Source: Trachythela sp. YZ-2020 (taxonomy: Eukaryota; Cnidaria; Anthozoa; Malacalcyonacea; Clavulariidae). Taken from it: a stretch of 64,000 nucleotides of DNA. The stretch lies in NCBI GenBank assembly GCA_016169945.1, contig JADLSH010000145.1, forward strand, positions 3,037,501 to 3,101,500, read 5' to 3'. Below are positions 32,514-47,500 of this stretch, piece by piece. Positions within the stretch are counted from its first letter, which is position 1, and every line of letters starts with the position of its first letter. The notes beneath the pieces were generated by a model, which was given only the letters and a program-made list of their open reading frames with translations, was not told the origin of the DNA and ran no database searches. Both the position numbers and the translations under genes were made by a program.

Positions 32514-35500
32514 ATGTTTGGAGGTGAATATAAAGCAAAACCCAAGGTTTCTCTTAGAGGAGCAAGCAAAAAGGTATAAACGTATTTTATAGATGATCAT
32601 TGAAATATCTGCTGTCTGCTGCCATCCATAAAATATTTGACAGCAATTAATGAAACTAAAAGCTGGAATTTATAGTTCTGTATATTAAATGTAGAATACT
32701 GTATTTATTTTACTAAACTTCAGTTTTAATTGAAAGTGAGCATCGATTTAGGGCAGCAGGTTCAAACAAAAATGTTCTTAAGCATTCATAATACACTTGT
32801 AGGTGTACAGTACCGTCCAACGTAAAGTATACATAATTGAGGATTGAGTGTGTTTTGCGTTCAAGCAAGAAACCTTTGAGTGAGATGACTCTTGAATTGT
32901 AACATGTTTTGAGTTTTGAGTCATCGCAATGTGATGGAGAAAATTTTCAAGAAATGCGATTCGAGTATCAAGTTTCCGCGATGTGCAGGGGTCGAAGTAA
33001 ATTGCATTAAAATGAAGCAAAGCAATACAGTACTTACTGTATGATGCACTACTACCCCTGTATGACAAATATAATTCTATTTGCCAATGTCTTCTGCTTA
33101 TAAGAGTAAATGCCAAGGGTAAAAAGATTACTGTAAACCAGTAACTCAGCAACTGTCACTCAAATTCTAGTCTGTTTTAACAGAGTTTGCTACGATCGGC
33201 ATTGCGATTTTGTGGGTATAAATATTGCAGCTGTGTACGAAGCAACTTTTGTGTAACACTGGACTAATCGCCTTCAGGAAGGTACTACTTAAAACTGTTT
33301 ATCTTGAGGCACTTTGTATTCAGACCGTGTCAGTCTAGGTGTCAGTAAAGTCTCAGATAAATCAGTTTCATATTTACATCCAATTCTTTCAGGCGTTCGT
33401 TCAAGCCTTTTCTTTTATATCTTATAGTAGCATGATTTTCATACGCATTTTAGCGCTAAGAATAGCGATATTAGTCAATATAAAACTCATTCTTCTGACT
33501 CATATGCATCCACGCATATATTTCGAATATTGCATTTTAATCTATTCAAAAGAGCAAACGGATTGTGACAACATTCCAAAACCAAAACTGACAAGTTGTA
33601 TAAACACTATCACAGTTTAGCGTGATAAACAAGTAGAGAGATTTATATTTTGAAAGTCTTACAATGGGTAGTCTTTCAAGCTATGCTAAACAAATAATTA
33701 TCCATCTACATTCAAATAATCACAAGATTTTGCAAATCGTGCGAATTTTGAACGAGGAAGATATTCCAGGCTTGTAAGTAAAATGAATTTGAAATTGACT
33801 TCGTCTGAAAGCAAAATGTATCGAAATCTCGTCTTGATGGAAAGTTATATATATCGCTATCAGACATTGCCAATTAATTGATTGATATCAAAAATTGATT
33901 ATCAAAAATTAATGAACAATCGATTATGTTAATATGGACAATTAGGTTAATAACTTACAATGTAATCAAACCAGTGATTATCCTCAACAGAGGTTGTGTG
34001 GTATCCTTTTACCAAAATGTTACAAATATCTAATGGGCCGTCAACAAATACAGTACAGTCCTAATGAACGTTAACCATTCTCGCTCGTTTCGTTTGCGAA
34101 AAACGTTTCGAGTATCGAGATCTCGACAGCCACTCGATAGAAATTCTCGCTCGCTCGAATACCTCTCTCGAAACGCAATACTCGATACTAGAACGTTTTG
34201 CGAGTATCGAGAACTCTAGTATATTGTCGCACCTTAAGCTTTAAGGAATACATGCAGCTATGCTTATGATTGGAATTTTGCGAGGCATTAAATCTTCTGG
34301 CGTAATGGCGTTCAAGTATATATATAAACAATGCGGACGGACAGGAAAGAAAGTCAGGGTTTTTGACTACTTCTTAAAATGTTTATCCGAGGACTGAGTT
34401 AAAGTCTACCGTATTAGTTCAAGTATAGTTCAAGCGTAATAAGTTGCTGTTATCCTTGGCCAGCATTATATAAGACCTTATAAACGTGTAGATATGGAAA
34501 TTTATGAATAATGTATAGCACTAGCAGATGATGCTGTAGTATACAGGCATACAGTAAAACCTTAAAAGCTATACATTGCCTACCATGGTACATCTCCAAA
34601 AACAGACAAACGTTGCTTGTACAACAAAACTAAAGCAAAGGCAAAGGTCTTTGTCATTGTCATAAAATGATTAATTTTTAACAGAGTAAACAGGGATGTT
34701 GAATACAGTATAATATAAAGGCAAAAGTCACAAAAACAAACCGACCTTGCATTTACTGTAGCAGTGGTAGTCGCTTCTGGTTCATTGTGTTTGCGTATAA
34801 ATTTTGCAATTGCGCGTAAAATTTGTCGCGCTGTCTATATCCTCTTCCTTTAAAATCCTGACAATGTCATTTACCTTGCGGTTGTTGTTGCAAGGCCAAG
34901 GAGAGTGTTCTTTCTTTCGCATAGCCAGAAAGTCGTGGCGTGTCTGACTCTGGTAAAGATTCACCTTGAACAGCAGTCGTGACTCTTGCAGTTCGTCTCG
35001 CGATAGTGTACGATATGTGCACGTACTGTATGCAAACTAATACCACACATGGAAATTTTGCTCGGTTGCTAAGCCCGAGCTGTTTCTCGCAGTATATTTG
35101 TGGCCTTCAAAGTTGTTGATCAAAAATGTTTTCACAAATTTCAATAAACAGAAGCAAAAGAAGTGCCATGCAGTGGCTGGGTTTTGTCTTAATTGTGAGA
35201 TATTTAAATGACTGTCTGTATTAAGGGGAAACATAAATACGCCACGGTGAGTAATGTGAACTTTTCTCAGGTTAATGAATACTGTATGTCCTGGGACTCT
35301 GCTCTTATTGTGATTTATGGTTGTAACCTAAAATTGAATATATATACGCCTAAAATTATGTCGTTTGGAGGCCTATACCAGGTAGCAGTGGCGTAGCCAG
35401 CCGGCCGATTTGGTCCCGCTATGCAAATTTCCAATCATCATTATTCATTTATTTAGAAATTCAAATTTCACCGTCAATGACCACGAACAAATTTGCATAG

Positions 35501-38500
35501 CGGGACTAAATCGGCGGGCTGGCTACGCTACTACCGTAGTAGTCAGAAATGTTATTCAAATGTTAACATGCTATTCAAATCCTTTGGCTTCACAAGACAT
35601 GCTTTGCTTCACCCGCCTTTTAACTGTTTTGACAAAAATCAGAGATTGGTCATCAATTGTCCAATGACAAACAATATTGATTGACTAATTGGCTATGATT
35701 CTTAGCAATTGATCAATTGCTTTTCAGATGATCTATTTCATCAATTATTGCGTACAGTATGCCTGGAGTGAAATTGACTGGTGTTCAATAAAGTAGCAAA
35801 AAATAATCATTTTTAGTAGAATCATACTAGTATACTATTGCAAATGCTGTAATTTGATTGGCTACGCTACTCGCTATCTAATTGTCGATAGATAGCGAGT
35901 AGCGAAGCAGCCATCTCCTCGGCGCGATTTTTAACGAATTTATTTCAATAAATTATGAAAAAACGTTTTGAAATACTGTTTTCTTTGCTGGTTTCTACTA
36001 AAACAATTAGATTATTCGCTCTCGATTTCTATGAGATGATAGTTCATTCGGGCTTCGCCCTCATCAACTATCACCTCATAGAAATCTTGAGCTCATAATC
36101 TAATTGTTAAATAGACCCAGAGCAAAGTAGCTGATTCAGCAAAATGTTACCCAAAGTGATTATATTTCATTGTTTAGGGTAATCAAATTTTCCAAGTGAA
36201 GGGTCTATAAATGATCAGTCCAATTATCAGTCTAATGAAAGTCTAAAACATTGAACATTGTACATATCGTACAGTACAGTACACAGCATAATTAAGGACT
36301 GTTAAAAACTCGACTTGCAATTTCCTTATTTTAATGTTTTAATGATTGTACTTTTAAAGACAATAAATATTCAGCAGTCTGTTGCTGCATGTCTCTACTA
36401 AATAGAGTCTTGCATTTAGTCCTGTGTGTGTTGGGATATTTTACTATAATCTTCTCCAGAGTCAGGATATGTACTCTCACTCCACACTGAGAAATCGAGG
36501 TCAGGTGAAATACCATGAAAATGCCCCTTGTCACATGCTACAAATGCTGTTTTCTCATTCTATGATTTGAATTTTTGGGTATAATTTTATAAACTATTGG
36601 ACATTAATGAGACATTGGCATGTGATTGACATCATGTGATTGATCTCTTAATGTGCAAGATTCTCTCCTTGACAAGTACAATCAATTACTTCACACACAT
36701 GCAACTTCACACACCAAAACAAGCAGCTACAAAAACTCTATTGTACTGCAGTGCTGTTATGATCAAATTGAACCAACTTGAAAAGCTACACAGTAACAGT
36801 AACTTAGCTGTACTTACAGTTCAATTTGTAGCCATTAGTAACAGCTACATTTGATTTCATTTGATTTTATTTGATTTCATAGGAGAAAAGATCATCTTTG
36901 ATTCATAGAAATCAAGCTGAGAGGGAAAAGCGAGAGGTAGGACAATTGCTGTTTTGTAGTGCTTTGCATATACTGTACTGCTTAATAATTATTATTAAAG
37001 GTTAAAGGTAACTTTGCCCATTTCATCTCATCAATGACAATGTTTCTGTTGATGTGCTATAATAGTGTAAGACCAACTTTCCCTTTACTGTACATAGTCT
37101 ACCACATGTGTTGCACTCAAAACACCTTTCTTTATTGGCTCTTTCATCTCTCTTTTGCCTCATACTTGCTTCTTGTCGTTCCCTTTTCAAGTATTCTGCT
37201 CGCGATTTCGCACCGTCTCTCAGTTTCGTTCGCCATACCAACTTATCCTGTACTTCTGCCTCAATTTTTTACTTAAACCAAAATCCTTTAAACTTCTCTT
37301 TACGCTATTTTTAAATCTTAGTTTCGGTCTTCTCTGCAATCGTTTCCCCAACTCTAGCTCTCCAAACAAATGTAATTAATTTTCTTGTAGAATTATACAA
37401 ACAACATTACTACAAACGTGGTGAATTCTTTCTGATAAAATTCTGTAACATAACAACTACAGTAAGAATTAATAATTTGGAGGAGGTTCAAATGTTAACA
37501 GAATACTAGTCATGCTTATTGATCTATAGGAACAAAGAAGACGAAATTTCAGCGCATTGAAGATTCAGGCATTTCTTCGAGGGCATTGGATTCGACAACA
37601 AGAAGTGTGTATAATTATTGTTTAACTAATATGAAGTTGGAAGTTATCTAGACAGTACAAATTAAATTTTCTATCAATAGATACCGTCTTACTCAGATTA
37701 TCAAATTGTAATGCAGCTGTCAATTGTTTGCGGAGTTGTGGAGTTTAATAATTGAAACCAAACTGTTTAATAATGGAAACAAGATTTATTGCTATTATAT
37801 CGAGATTACTAACTAAAACTATACTAGAACTAATATGAACTATAGTAATAAAATAATAATAATAACTTTATTTACCCACGGAACTATTTCACTGAGATTT
37901 AAAAATATTTACAAGACGTGATCTTCCAATAGGCCGTGATAATTTACACGTGATATTATGAAATATTTGATATTATGAATTCTGATAATCCGTTTTGTTA
38001 ATTTTTGAAACTGTTTATTTAAGTATGATGCTCGGAGAAACGATTTTGATGCCATTTTGGTCGAACTTAAAGGAAGTCAACGTCCAAACATGGACAGAAT
38101 TCATTTATTGCTCAACTATTTACTCTACTTCTACTCAAGCAGTCAAGACACTCAACGATTGGTGAGTAACGTGTACACAGCATGTACACAGCATGTACAC
38201 AGCATGTACACAGCATGCACACAGCATGCACACAGCATGTACCCAGCATGTACACAGCATGTACACAGCATGCACACAGCATGCACACAGCATGTACCCA
38301 GCATGTACACAGCATGTACACAGCATGTACACAGTATGTACACAGCATGTACACAGCATGTACACAGCATGTACACAGCATGCACACAGCATGCACACAG
38401 CATGTACCCAGCATGTACACAGCATGTACACAGCATGTACACAGCATGTACACAGCATGTACACAGCATGTACACAGCATGTACACAGCATGTACACAGC

Positions 38501-41500
38501 ATGTACACAGCATGTACACAGCATGTACACAGCATGTACACAGCATGTACACAGCATGTACACAGCATGTACAAGATGTGTTTGCAACCAACCTCTATGA
38601 AGTTTGTCAACAATAATAACGCTGTTATACTCATGATTTGTTAACAAGTTGTATTGTATAAACTTACATGGCTGTGCAGGTTATGCAGGCTGTGCAGGCT
38701 ATGCAGATCTATCAGGATTGTTGTTTTTAATATGAGATATGTACTGTGCATGGTAAGTTAATTAATACGTAATTTTCATTTCAATATTGCGCCATGTTTT
38801 AATACGTTTAATTATGTACGTTTTCGATGTAGATAAGCATATGTCAGTTATTACTGAAAAGTAATAGAAGTTTAACAATTCAAGACCACAAGCGATGGAC
38901 ATTCCAGATTAAAAAGTTTTTGTGCCTCTGTTCCAGGTACTGTTTATCGTTTGTCTTATTTATGTTTAGTGAGCAAATCCCTGTCTTTTACATTTTACAT
39001 GATTTTTACCAATTATTTACATAACATTTTTGGTTTTCATATATCATATTAAGATTCCATTCTAATACTGACATTTACCTTACGTTTTATTTAATTATTA
39101 ATAGCAATTTGAGAGAAGCGATTGAAACAAAAAGAGCATTTGCAATTCCTTTACGTACACTCGAGGTATTTACCTCATCAACATGGTATGCTCAGATGAG
39201 TGCAGAAAGTGATAATGAAGATCATGCTACCACTGTTTTCTTACATTTGGCTAAAAATGGTGAGTATTAAAACTTGTATAATAATGTTTTTCTCTCTTGT
39301 ACCGTATTATCTACAATACATATTTTCAAAAAAATCGGCGGGGTGTTCACTCAATATAATTGAACATTCGGTAGTGCATACACACTATTTGCATGCCTGT
39401 AGATTTTATTTTTGGGTAGGTAGCCAATCTTCGAATAGAGCTAGGCTATGTTGCACAGTCGTCCAATTTGGACCATTGTAATGTCTTCTCCCTGATTATC
39501 AGTTAAAGCGCTTATACAGAGAGTACAGAATACTTTCGCGGGCTATGTACTTCGAAATACAGGGTACGCCAGAATACAAGACCTGGAGGGACTAGGGTAG
39601 CTGCCTATTAAGGAACGTCTACAATTATCGAATATAGCAAAATTAGCGCATCAATCTATATATAATGAGGATTGTACATGTTGTAAGCTCATATGATTTA
39701 AGATCACTTACTCTGCATGCTCCAAAACTAGAACTAGGAAATAAATATGAAAAAGGAACATTCCAAGACCAAGCGGCGAAAATATTTAAGAACATATCCG
39801 CCGAAATAAGGAACTGTAGAGAATTTCTATTAAATTAAATGTATCTATCTCTCTATCCATCTATCTATCTATCTATCTATCTATCCATCTATCTATCTAT
39901 CTATCTATTGTTATTTGTACGTTCTCGTAATTTCAGGATATTTCAGCCATTTACGTTATGTTTTGGAAGAACGTATACCGTCATCCTTAGAGTCAGGGTC
40001 ATCCATCCCTCTAGCTGACAGTCTTATTGATCTTCTTACAAGACCAGTGCGACAGATATGTACTTCATCGCAGGAAAACCAGAGGTAATTCAGAGGTATA
40101 GTACAGTAACTGTAAATATTTCAGAAACATCATCAGTTGATTATGAAACCAATGTATTCATGGTAAAAACTGCAATACTGAATTGCCTAGATAAAGTCTA
40201 CTGCAACCTGATTTGAATCTGCACTTTCAGCGAACCTGACGCTCAAGCACCTCGTACCCAGGGTTGTTTCTCTCTCACATTCTGGTCACTCTCGAGGTTG
40301 ACGCTCTACCAATCCTGCTATCCAGTCAACTGAGGAGAGCACAAATTCAAATCAACAATTACTAATCAGATATCCTCAGGTTGTATTCTCAGAAACACTA
40401 GGGAGCTTTAGCAAATACGAAGTGAGAGATTCGTCATTTTTGCCAAAACGCCGTGTGAATAACTTAGGTACAGCAGTTCGCGCAAGTTCGTCGGGCTTTT
40501 GACTACGAGATAAATCTCGTACTCAAAAGCCCGACGACTACGACTTTTGCGAGATGGCGTATGCAATTAAACAACACGCGAAAATGACGAATCTCGCACT
40601 CGTAGTTGTAGAGATCATGGAACGGACCGTCGTAAACACTTGGGAGACTTACGTTTTCGTGTACCCACCTGATTTCAGGCGGCCGGGCAAAAAATGATCA
40701 ACTGCGCATGCTCGGCAAGTTCCCCCCATTCCAAGTTCCCAACATTCCCCAAGTTCCCAACATTTTCGGCTCTTTAAAGTTTCACAATCTTAAGGTCTTT
40801 CGCATTTTTACGTACTGCTAAAAGGTAAACTGCCGTTAAAAGCGAGCCGCCATCTGAATCGTGCACTTTAACTGCGCATGCTCGGCAAGCGTCTGAAGCA
40901 TAAGTCGGTACACCCGTTACACCTCTGTATGATCTCTACTCTGTGCTACTATTCTTGCGAGGACACAATCTTTCAACTCTCAGCCATGCATCATCGGTAT
41001 ATGCGAGCCGTATTCATTCTTGCAGTTTACATGAAGATGCTAATTTTTTAATTTAGATTTGCTGTATTATGTTCATTTGCGGAAGCTGTCTTTGTTCCCA
41101 AATTATCTGACCAAGTGAAATATATTCTGCTACCAAAACTTCAAGATCCTCGGATATTTCCATTCAAAGATCTTCTCCGTTGCTTGAAAACTACTCAATA
41201 CACGTCCAGTGCGTACCTTCTGTACTCCGTTTTAAAACTAGCTCAGTCCAACACTGGTACGTATAGTGCAGCCAGTGGAAACTGGAAACATAGCTGCAAA
41301 AATATTTTCGATTCTTGTTGCATATGTAATCAAATATCTTTTCATGTTGTAGAAACTCTGAAACCTTCAGACATGCCACTTTATCTGGAAACTATTTTAC
41401 AGATGTTAAGGAATCTTCCTCCAAAAGGTATTTCTACTTTCTCATATACGTACTTTGGGAATGTATAGTCTTATTACTGGACTTCAGATTATGCTCTTCC

Positions 41501-44500
41501 AATGCAAACAACGTTAAACATCACGCCAAAATTATATACAAAACCTATAGATAGTTGACAGACAACTTTTTCTGCGGAATCATGCCCCTCAAAATGGAAT
41601 ACAGTAGTTTATAACTGTATAATTATGTCGTTTCCTTGTTTTTGACTGGAGTTGACATGGTGGTGTACTTCCCTCGATGATAGCAGTTGTGCCCAAATTA
41701 GATAAATCTAAATAACTGTGGTCATTGTTTGAATCCTTGTTTTAGTGGAAAAAAGCGAGATTGAAGAAGAATTTGAGGACTCAGATGATGAATCAGCATC
41801 AAGTTCCTCTCAGATGCAGCAGGTACTGTATTGTTTAGGTATAATTTCTAACGTGGTATCTCTGAATGATTTCTGTGTGAGTATGTTATTTACATTGCCT
41901 AATTTTTCACTTCCCGCGCCTCAACCCCTTATAATCGCCAGCAACGCAGACTATTTCGTACCTCCACATGTGCGGCTGCTTACTTGCACACAACATTCCA
42001 TTCCCAAGCGTTAACCAACCACAGCTTAGCTCTTAAAAATCAAGAGTATGCAGTCGCGCCAAATATATACAAAATTGCGCTGACGCCGAGTTCGTTGTTG
42101 ATTTCTAACGCCATCATTTGGTGCTGTATGAACCATGCCGAACGACGAGTTTGATACTGTCTAATATGTATATATTGTATTATTTTGAAATTATTGCTTC
42201 GTCGATATTTTATCGGAATCGAGAATTATTCAAATATTCTTTTAAAATCGTTTACTGTAATACTTTGTACCAAACCATTATATGTCATTAATACTCAATT
42301 TTCGTAAACTCGCGTTCTTATTGGTCAATTTGTACCACGTGTGTGCATTTTATATAGCAACAACGCACGGCCGTGCCGTTATAGTTTATATCAGCACGGC
42401 AAGATGGCGCCCGAATTCACGAATGGAAAAGTTTATAAGATTTCGTTTATTTTAAACCGAAGACAATCCCAAAACCACGAAGTGGCCAAATTTCTAAAAT
42501 AATTCCGTATTTAAACGTAAACATGTGTTGTTTATTTAGTTTATTTTACGAATTTACGGAATATAAGTTGTGAATGAGTGGCGAAGCCGGTTGAAAATAT
42601 ATTCGGCAGACAGATTCAAAACAACAACAAGGTTGTTTCTTATATAAAAGCTATTTGTCGTTTTAAAATATTCTAAAAACACTTTTGAATATTATCAAAA
42701 CTAAACAAGGAACTAGTAAACAGTTAGTTCAACAAAGTTTATAGAATGTTTTTGCTCATAATTCATAAATAAAAAAATACCGCCAAAGCGTTTACTCAAA
42801 TTGAATATTAAAACGTTTAAAGCACTCCTTGTTCGTGCATTATCGTGATTTACAAGCACTCGTTCACGAACAAGGAACTCGAAGTTTAATACTGCACTCG
42901 ACTGCGTCTCGTGCAGTATGAAACTCTCGTCCCTTGTTCGTGAACTTGTGCTTGTAAATCCCGATAATGCACATAATGCACGATAATCCTTAAATATCAC
43001 AGACACGGATCTAGACTGGCACTATTTTAGCATATCGTGAATATAGATACTATGCACCTACACTGGCACCACAGCATATCTAATTGTATAGACACTATGC
43101 ACCTACACTGGCACCACTAATATCGTGTTTAGACACTATGCACCTACACTGGCACCACAGCATATCGTGTATAGACACTACACTTCACCTGCATATCGTG
43201 TATAGACACTATGCACTACACTGGCACCACAGCATATCGTGCATAGACACTATGCACCTACACTGGCACCACAGCATATCGTGTATAGACACTATGCACC
43301 TACACTGGCACCACAACATATCGTGTATAGACACTATGCACCTACACTGGCACCACAGCATATCGTGTATAGACACTATGCACCTACACTGGCACCACAG
43401 CATATCGTGTATAGACACTATGCACCTACACTGGCACCACAGCATATCGTGTATAGACACTATGCACCTACACTGGCACCACAGCATATCGTGCATAGAC
43501 ACTATGCACCTACACTGGCACCACAGCATATCGTGTATAGACACTATGCACCTACACTGGCACCACAGCATATCGTGTATAGACACTATGCACCTACACT
43601 GGCACCACAGCATATCGTGTATAGACACTATGCACCTACACTGGCACCACAACATATCGTGTATAGACATTATGCACCTACACTGGCACCACAGCATATC
43701 GTGTATAGACACTATGCACCTACACTGGCACCACAGCATATCGTGTATAGACACTATGCACCTACACTGGCACCACAGCATATCGTGTATAGACACTATG
43801 CACCTACACTGGCACCACAGCATATCGTGTATAGACACTATGCACCTACACTGGCACCACAGCATATCGTGTATAGACACTATGCACCTACACTGGCACC
43901 ACAGCATATCGTGTATAGACACTATGCACCTACACTGGCACCACAGCATATCGTGTATAGACACTATGCACCTACACTGGCACCACAGCATATCGTGTAT
44001 AGACACTATGCACCTACACTGGCACCACAGCATATCGTGTATAGACACTATGCACCTACACTGGCACCACAGCATATCGTGTATAGACACTATGCACCTA
44101 CACTGGCACCACAGCATATCGTGTATAGACACTATGCACCTACACTGGCACCACAGCATATCGTGTATAGACACTATGCACCTACACTGGCACCACAGCA
44201 TATCGTGCATAGACACTATGCACCTACACTGGCACCACAGCATATCGTGTATAGACACTATGCACCTACACTGGCACCACAGCATATCGTGTATAGACAC
44301 TATGCACCTACACTGGCACCACAGCATATCGTGTATAGACACTATGCACCTACACTGGCACCACAGCATATCGTGTATAGACACTATGCACCTACACTGG
44401 CACCACAGCATATCGTGTATAGACACTATGCACCTACACTGGCACCACAGCATATCGTGTATAGACACTATGCACCTACACTGGCACCACAGCATATCGT

Positions 44501-47500
44501 GTATAGACACTATGCACCTACACTGGCACCACAACATATCGTGTATAGACATTATGCACCTACACTGGCACCACAGCATATCGTGTATAGACACTATGCA
44601 CCTACACTGCACCACAGTATATCGTGTATAGACATTATGCACCTACACTGGCACCACAGCATATCGTGTATAGACACTATGCACCTACACTGGCACCACA
44701 GCATATCGTGTATAGACACTATGCACCTACACTGGCACCACAGCATATCGTGTATAGACACTATGCACCTACACTGGCACCACAGCATATCGTGTATAGA
44801 CACTATGCACCTACACTGGCACCACAGCATATCGTGTATAGACACTATGCACCTACACTGCACCACAGTATATCGTGTATAGACATTATGCACCTACACT
44901 GGCACCACAGCATATCGTGTATAGACACTATGCACCTACACTGGCACCACAGCATATCGTGTATAGACACTATGCACCTACACTGGCACCACAGCATATC
45001 GTGCATAGATACTATGCACCTACACTGGCACCACAGCATATCGTGTATAGACACTATGCACCTACACTGGCACCACAGCATATCGTGTATAGACACTATG
45101 CATCTACACTGGCACCACAGCATATCGTGTATAGACACTATGCACCTACACTGGCACCACAGCATATCGTGTATAGACACTATGCACCTACACTGGCACC
45201 ACAGCATATCGTGTATAGACACTATGCACCTACACTGGCACCACGCCTTCAATATAGTAATAATATTCTTTTATTGACTAAATCTATTTGTCCTCTACAT
45301 TTCAATGTTTTCTGTGGGTGGGGACCCGGACGAAACTGAACACATTCGGCAGAGCTTTGGGCAAGAGCGTTGATGGAAGAAGAGTCGAACCCACCAACCA
45401 TCTCAACCACTGGGACAGACCGACAGATCGTATTGTATGAAGTTTATTTAAAACACGGAATCTCATCATTATTTACAAAATTATTTACATTATTTAATAT
45501 ATATAAAAAACAACAACAAACTAAACTATTCGTACATTGTATGATTTACTAATTACATATTGACAGATAATTTTATATACATTAATTTAATGACAAAGCA
45601 TTTGATTTGAGAGAATCTCACGCATGTGAGTGGTTAAGAACCTTACTCTTGAAGGCAGTAACATCCTCAGTTGATTTTATATCTGCAGTCAGTGAATTCT
45701 GCTCCATTATAGGCTAAACTATTTTTGAGAAAATTTGTATTTGGTTTCGGAAGGCAAATATTCACTTGGCTACCCCTTACATTGTAGTCATGCGCTTGAT
45801 TCCTTTTGGAAAATTGCGATATTAGATACGTAGGGGCAGCATTGTTTGCTACTTTGTGCATCAACAATGCCTTATTCTAATGTTTGCCAACCTAACTTAT
45901 CTAAAATTTCGGCTGATATAATATCATAGCCTGATTTATAGATCTGAAAAAAGCATTTGACACCGTAGATCATCAAATTCTACTTGAGAAGATGAGAATT
46001 TATGGTATTAAGGATAAGGCACATTCGTTGTTGAGAGCATATCTTACTGATCGCTCCCAAATATGCCAAGTAAATGGTGTCGTCTCGTTTGAACACAAAG
46101 GTAAATGTGGTGTTCCTCAAGGCTCCATTTTAGGTCCTTTATTTTTCCTAATATACATAGATGATTTATCTGAATGCCTCAATAGGACAAAGCCAAGACT
46201 TTTTGCAGATGACACAAACCTAACTGCTTCCGGTGGATCAATAAATGATGTTGAAAATGCAATGAACTCTAATTTGGAAAACCTCAGAATGTGGCTAAAC
46301 GCTAACAAACTGAGCCTAAACATTGCTAAAACTGAATTTATGCTCGTTGGAACAAGATCTCTAGTGCATACTGTTTCAGATTCACATTTAAACATAATGA
46401 TTGAAAACAAACCAATTAAACAAGTGCAGGAATATAAGACACTAGGAGTAATAGTTGATCAGCATGTCTCTTCGAAAAGCAACACTGAGAGTATCTGTAA
46501 GAAAATCACATCAGGCATTTCTGTTATTAGAAAACTTAAAGAATTTGTTGACCGTGATACACTTGTTTCTATATTTAATGCAATTGTACAACCATACTTT
46601 ACTTATTGTTGTGAAGTGTGGGACATTTTTGGTGAAACTCAATTACAACGATTACAAAAGCTCCAAAATAGATGCGCTCGAATTATTATGGACATGGGAA
46701 ATGAAGTTAATGCTCAAATTGCATTAAATTCGTTAGGTTGGGAGACACTAAAAGTGCAGAGAACTAAAGCCAAGGCAAAATTAATGTTCAACATTTTAGA
46801 TAAGTTTGGGCCAAAAAGCCTAACAGACCTTTTTAGCTACAAGAATGAGAATACACATTACTGTCTCCGTGACAATGAAACAACACTCGTTTTGCCACAG
46901 CCTCGCACAAATAGCATGAAAAAGAGTTTCATGTTTGATGGGGCAAAAATATGGAACTCAGTCCATAAAGAAATCAGAGGGATTGGGTCCCAGTCTCTAT
47001 TTGAAAGAAAAATTGCTGCTCATGTTGCTAAATAATATATTTATTTAACAATTATTCGCCGAAGGCGGGAAAGACGTGGTGAATAAAACCGAGACGAGGT
47101 CGATGTTTTTATTCACCGATATTCACCGTATTTGAGGCGAATAATTGTTTTATAAAATTATAGGTGATTGTTTGGAAAAAAAAAAAAATGCACAAATCAA
47201 AAATATTATTTTAATTGAATATTTATGATAAAAAAGCTAGTTATCGCTTTTAGGATTATCGCGTATCGCAACGTTGTACCTTAACCAATTCATCTATGAG
47301 AATTTTCAATAATCATCTATGTAATTTTACTAAATATATATAACCTTTATTGTAAATAGTTAACTATATGTTTTGTTAGTTGTCTATATTGTCAATTTTG
47401 TCAATTGGAACAGTTACATTATTCTATTTTTTATACCATAAGAACATTTTATATAATAACTTTTGAACACACGCCCTTCGTGGAAATCAATATTTTTAAT

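Noticed and set aside
32778..33152. 124-codon minus-strand frame in UBE3C intron 1
   Set aside because: No recognisable domain and no splice partners; likely chance.
38057..38647. Overlapping frames of 135-195 codons ([11 protein letters not shown] repeats)
   Set aside because: They cross the 11-bp minisatellite; only 38024-38161 is coding, as UBE3C exon 4.
43029..45244. CRISPR array
   Set aside because: The repeats are directly tandem with no unique spacers, and the DNA is from an animal.
43084..45339. Open frames of 150-550 codons on both strands
   Set aside because: They are produced by the 42-bp tandem repeat, whose length is a multiple of three; composition is purely repetitive and all strands are open.
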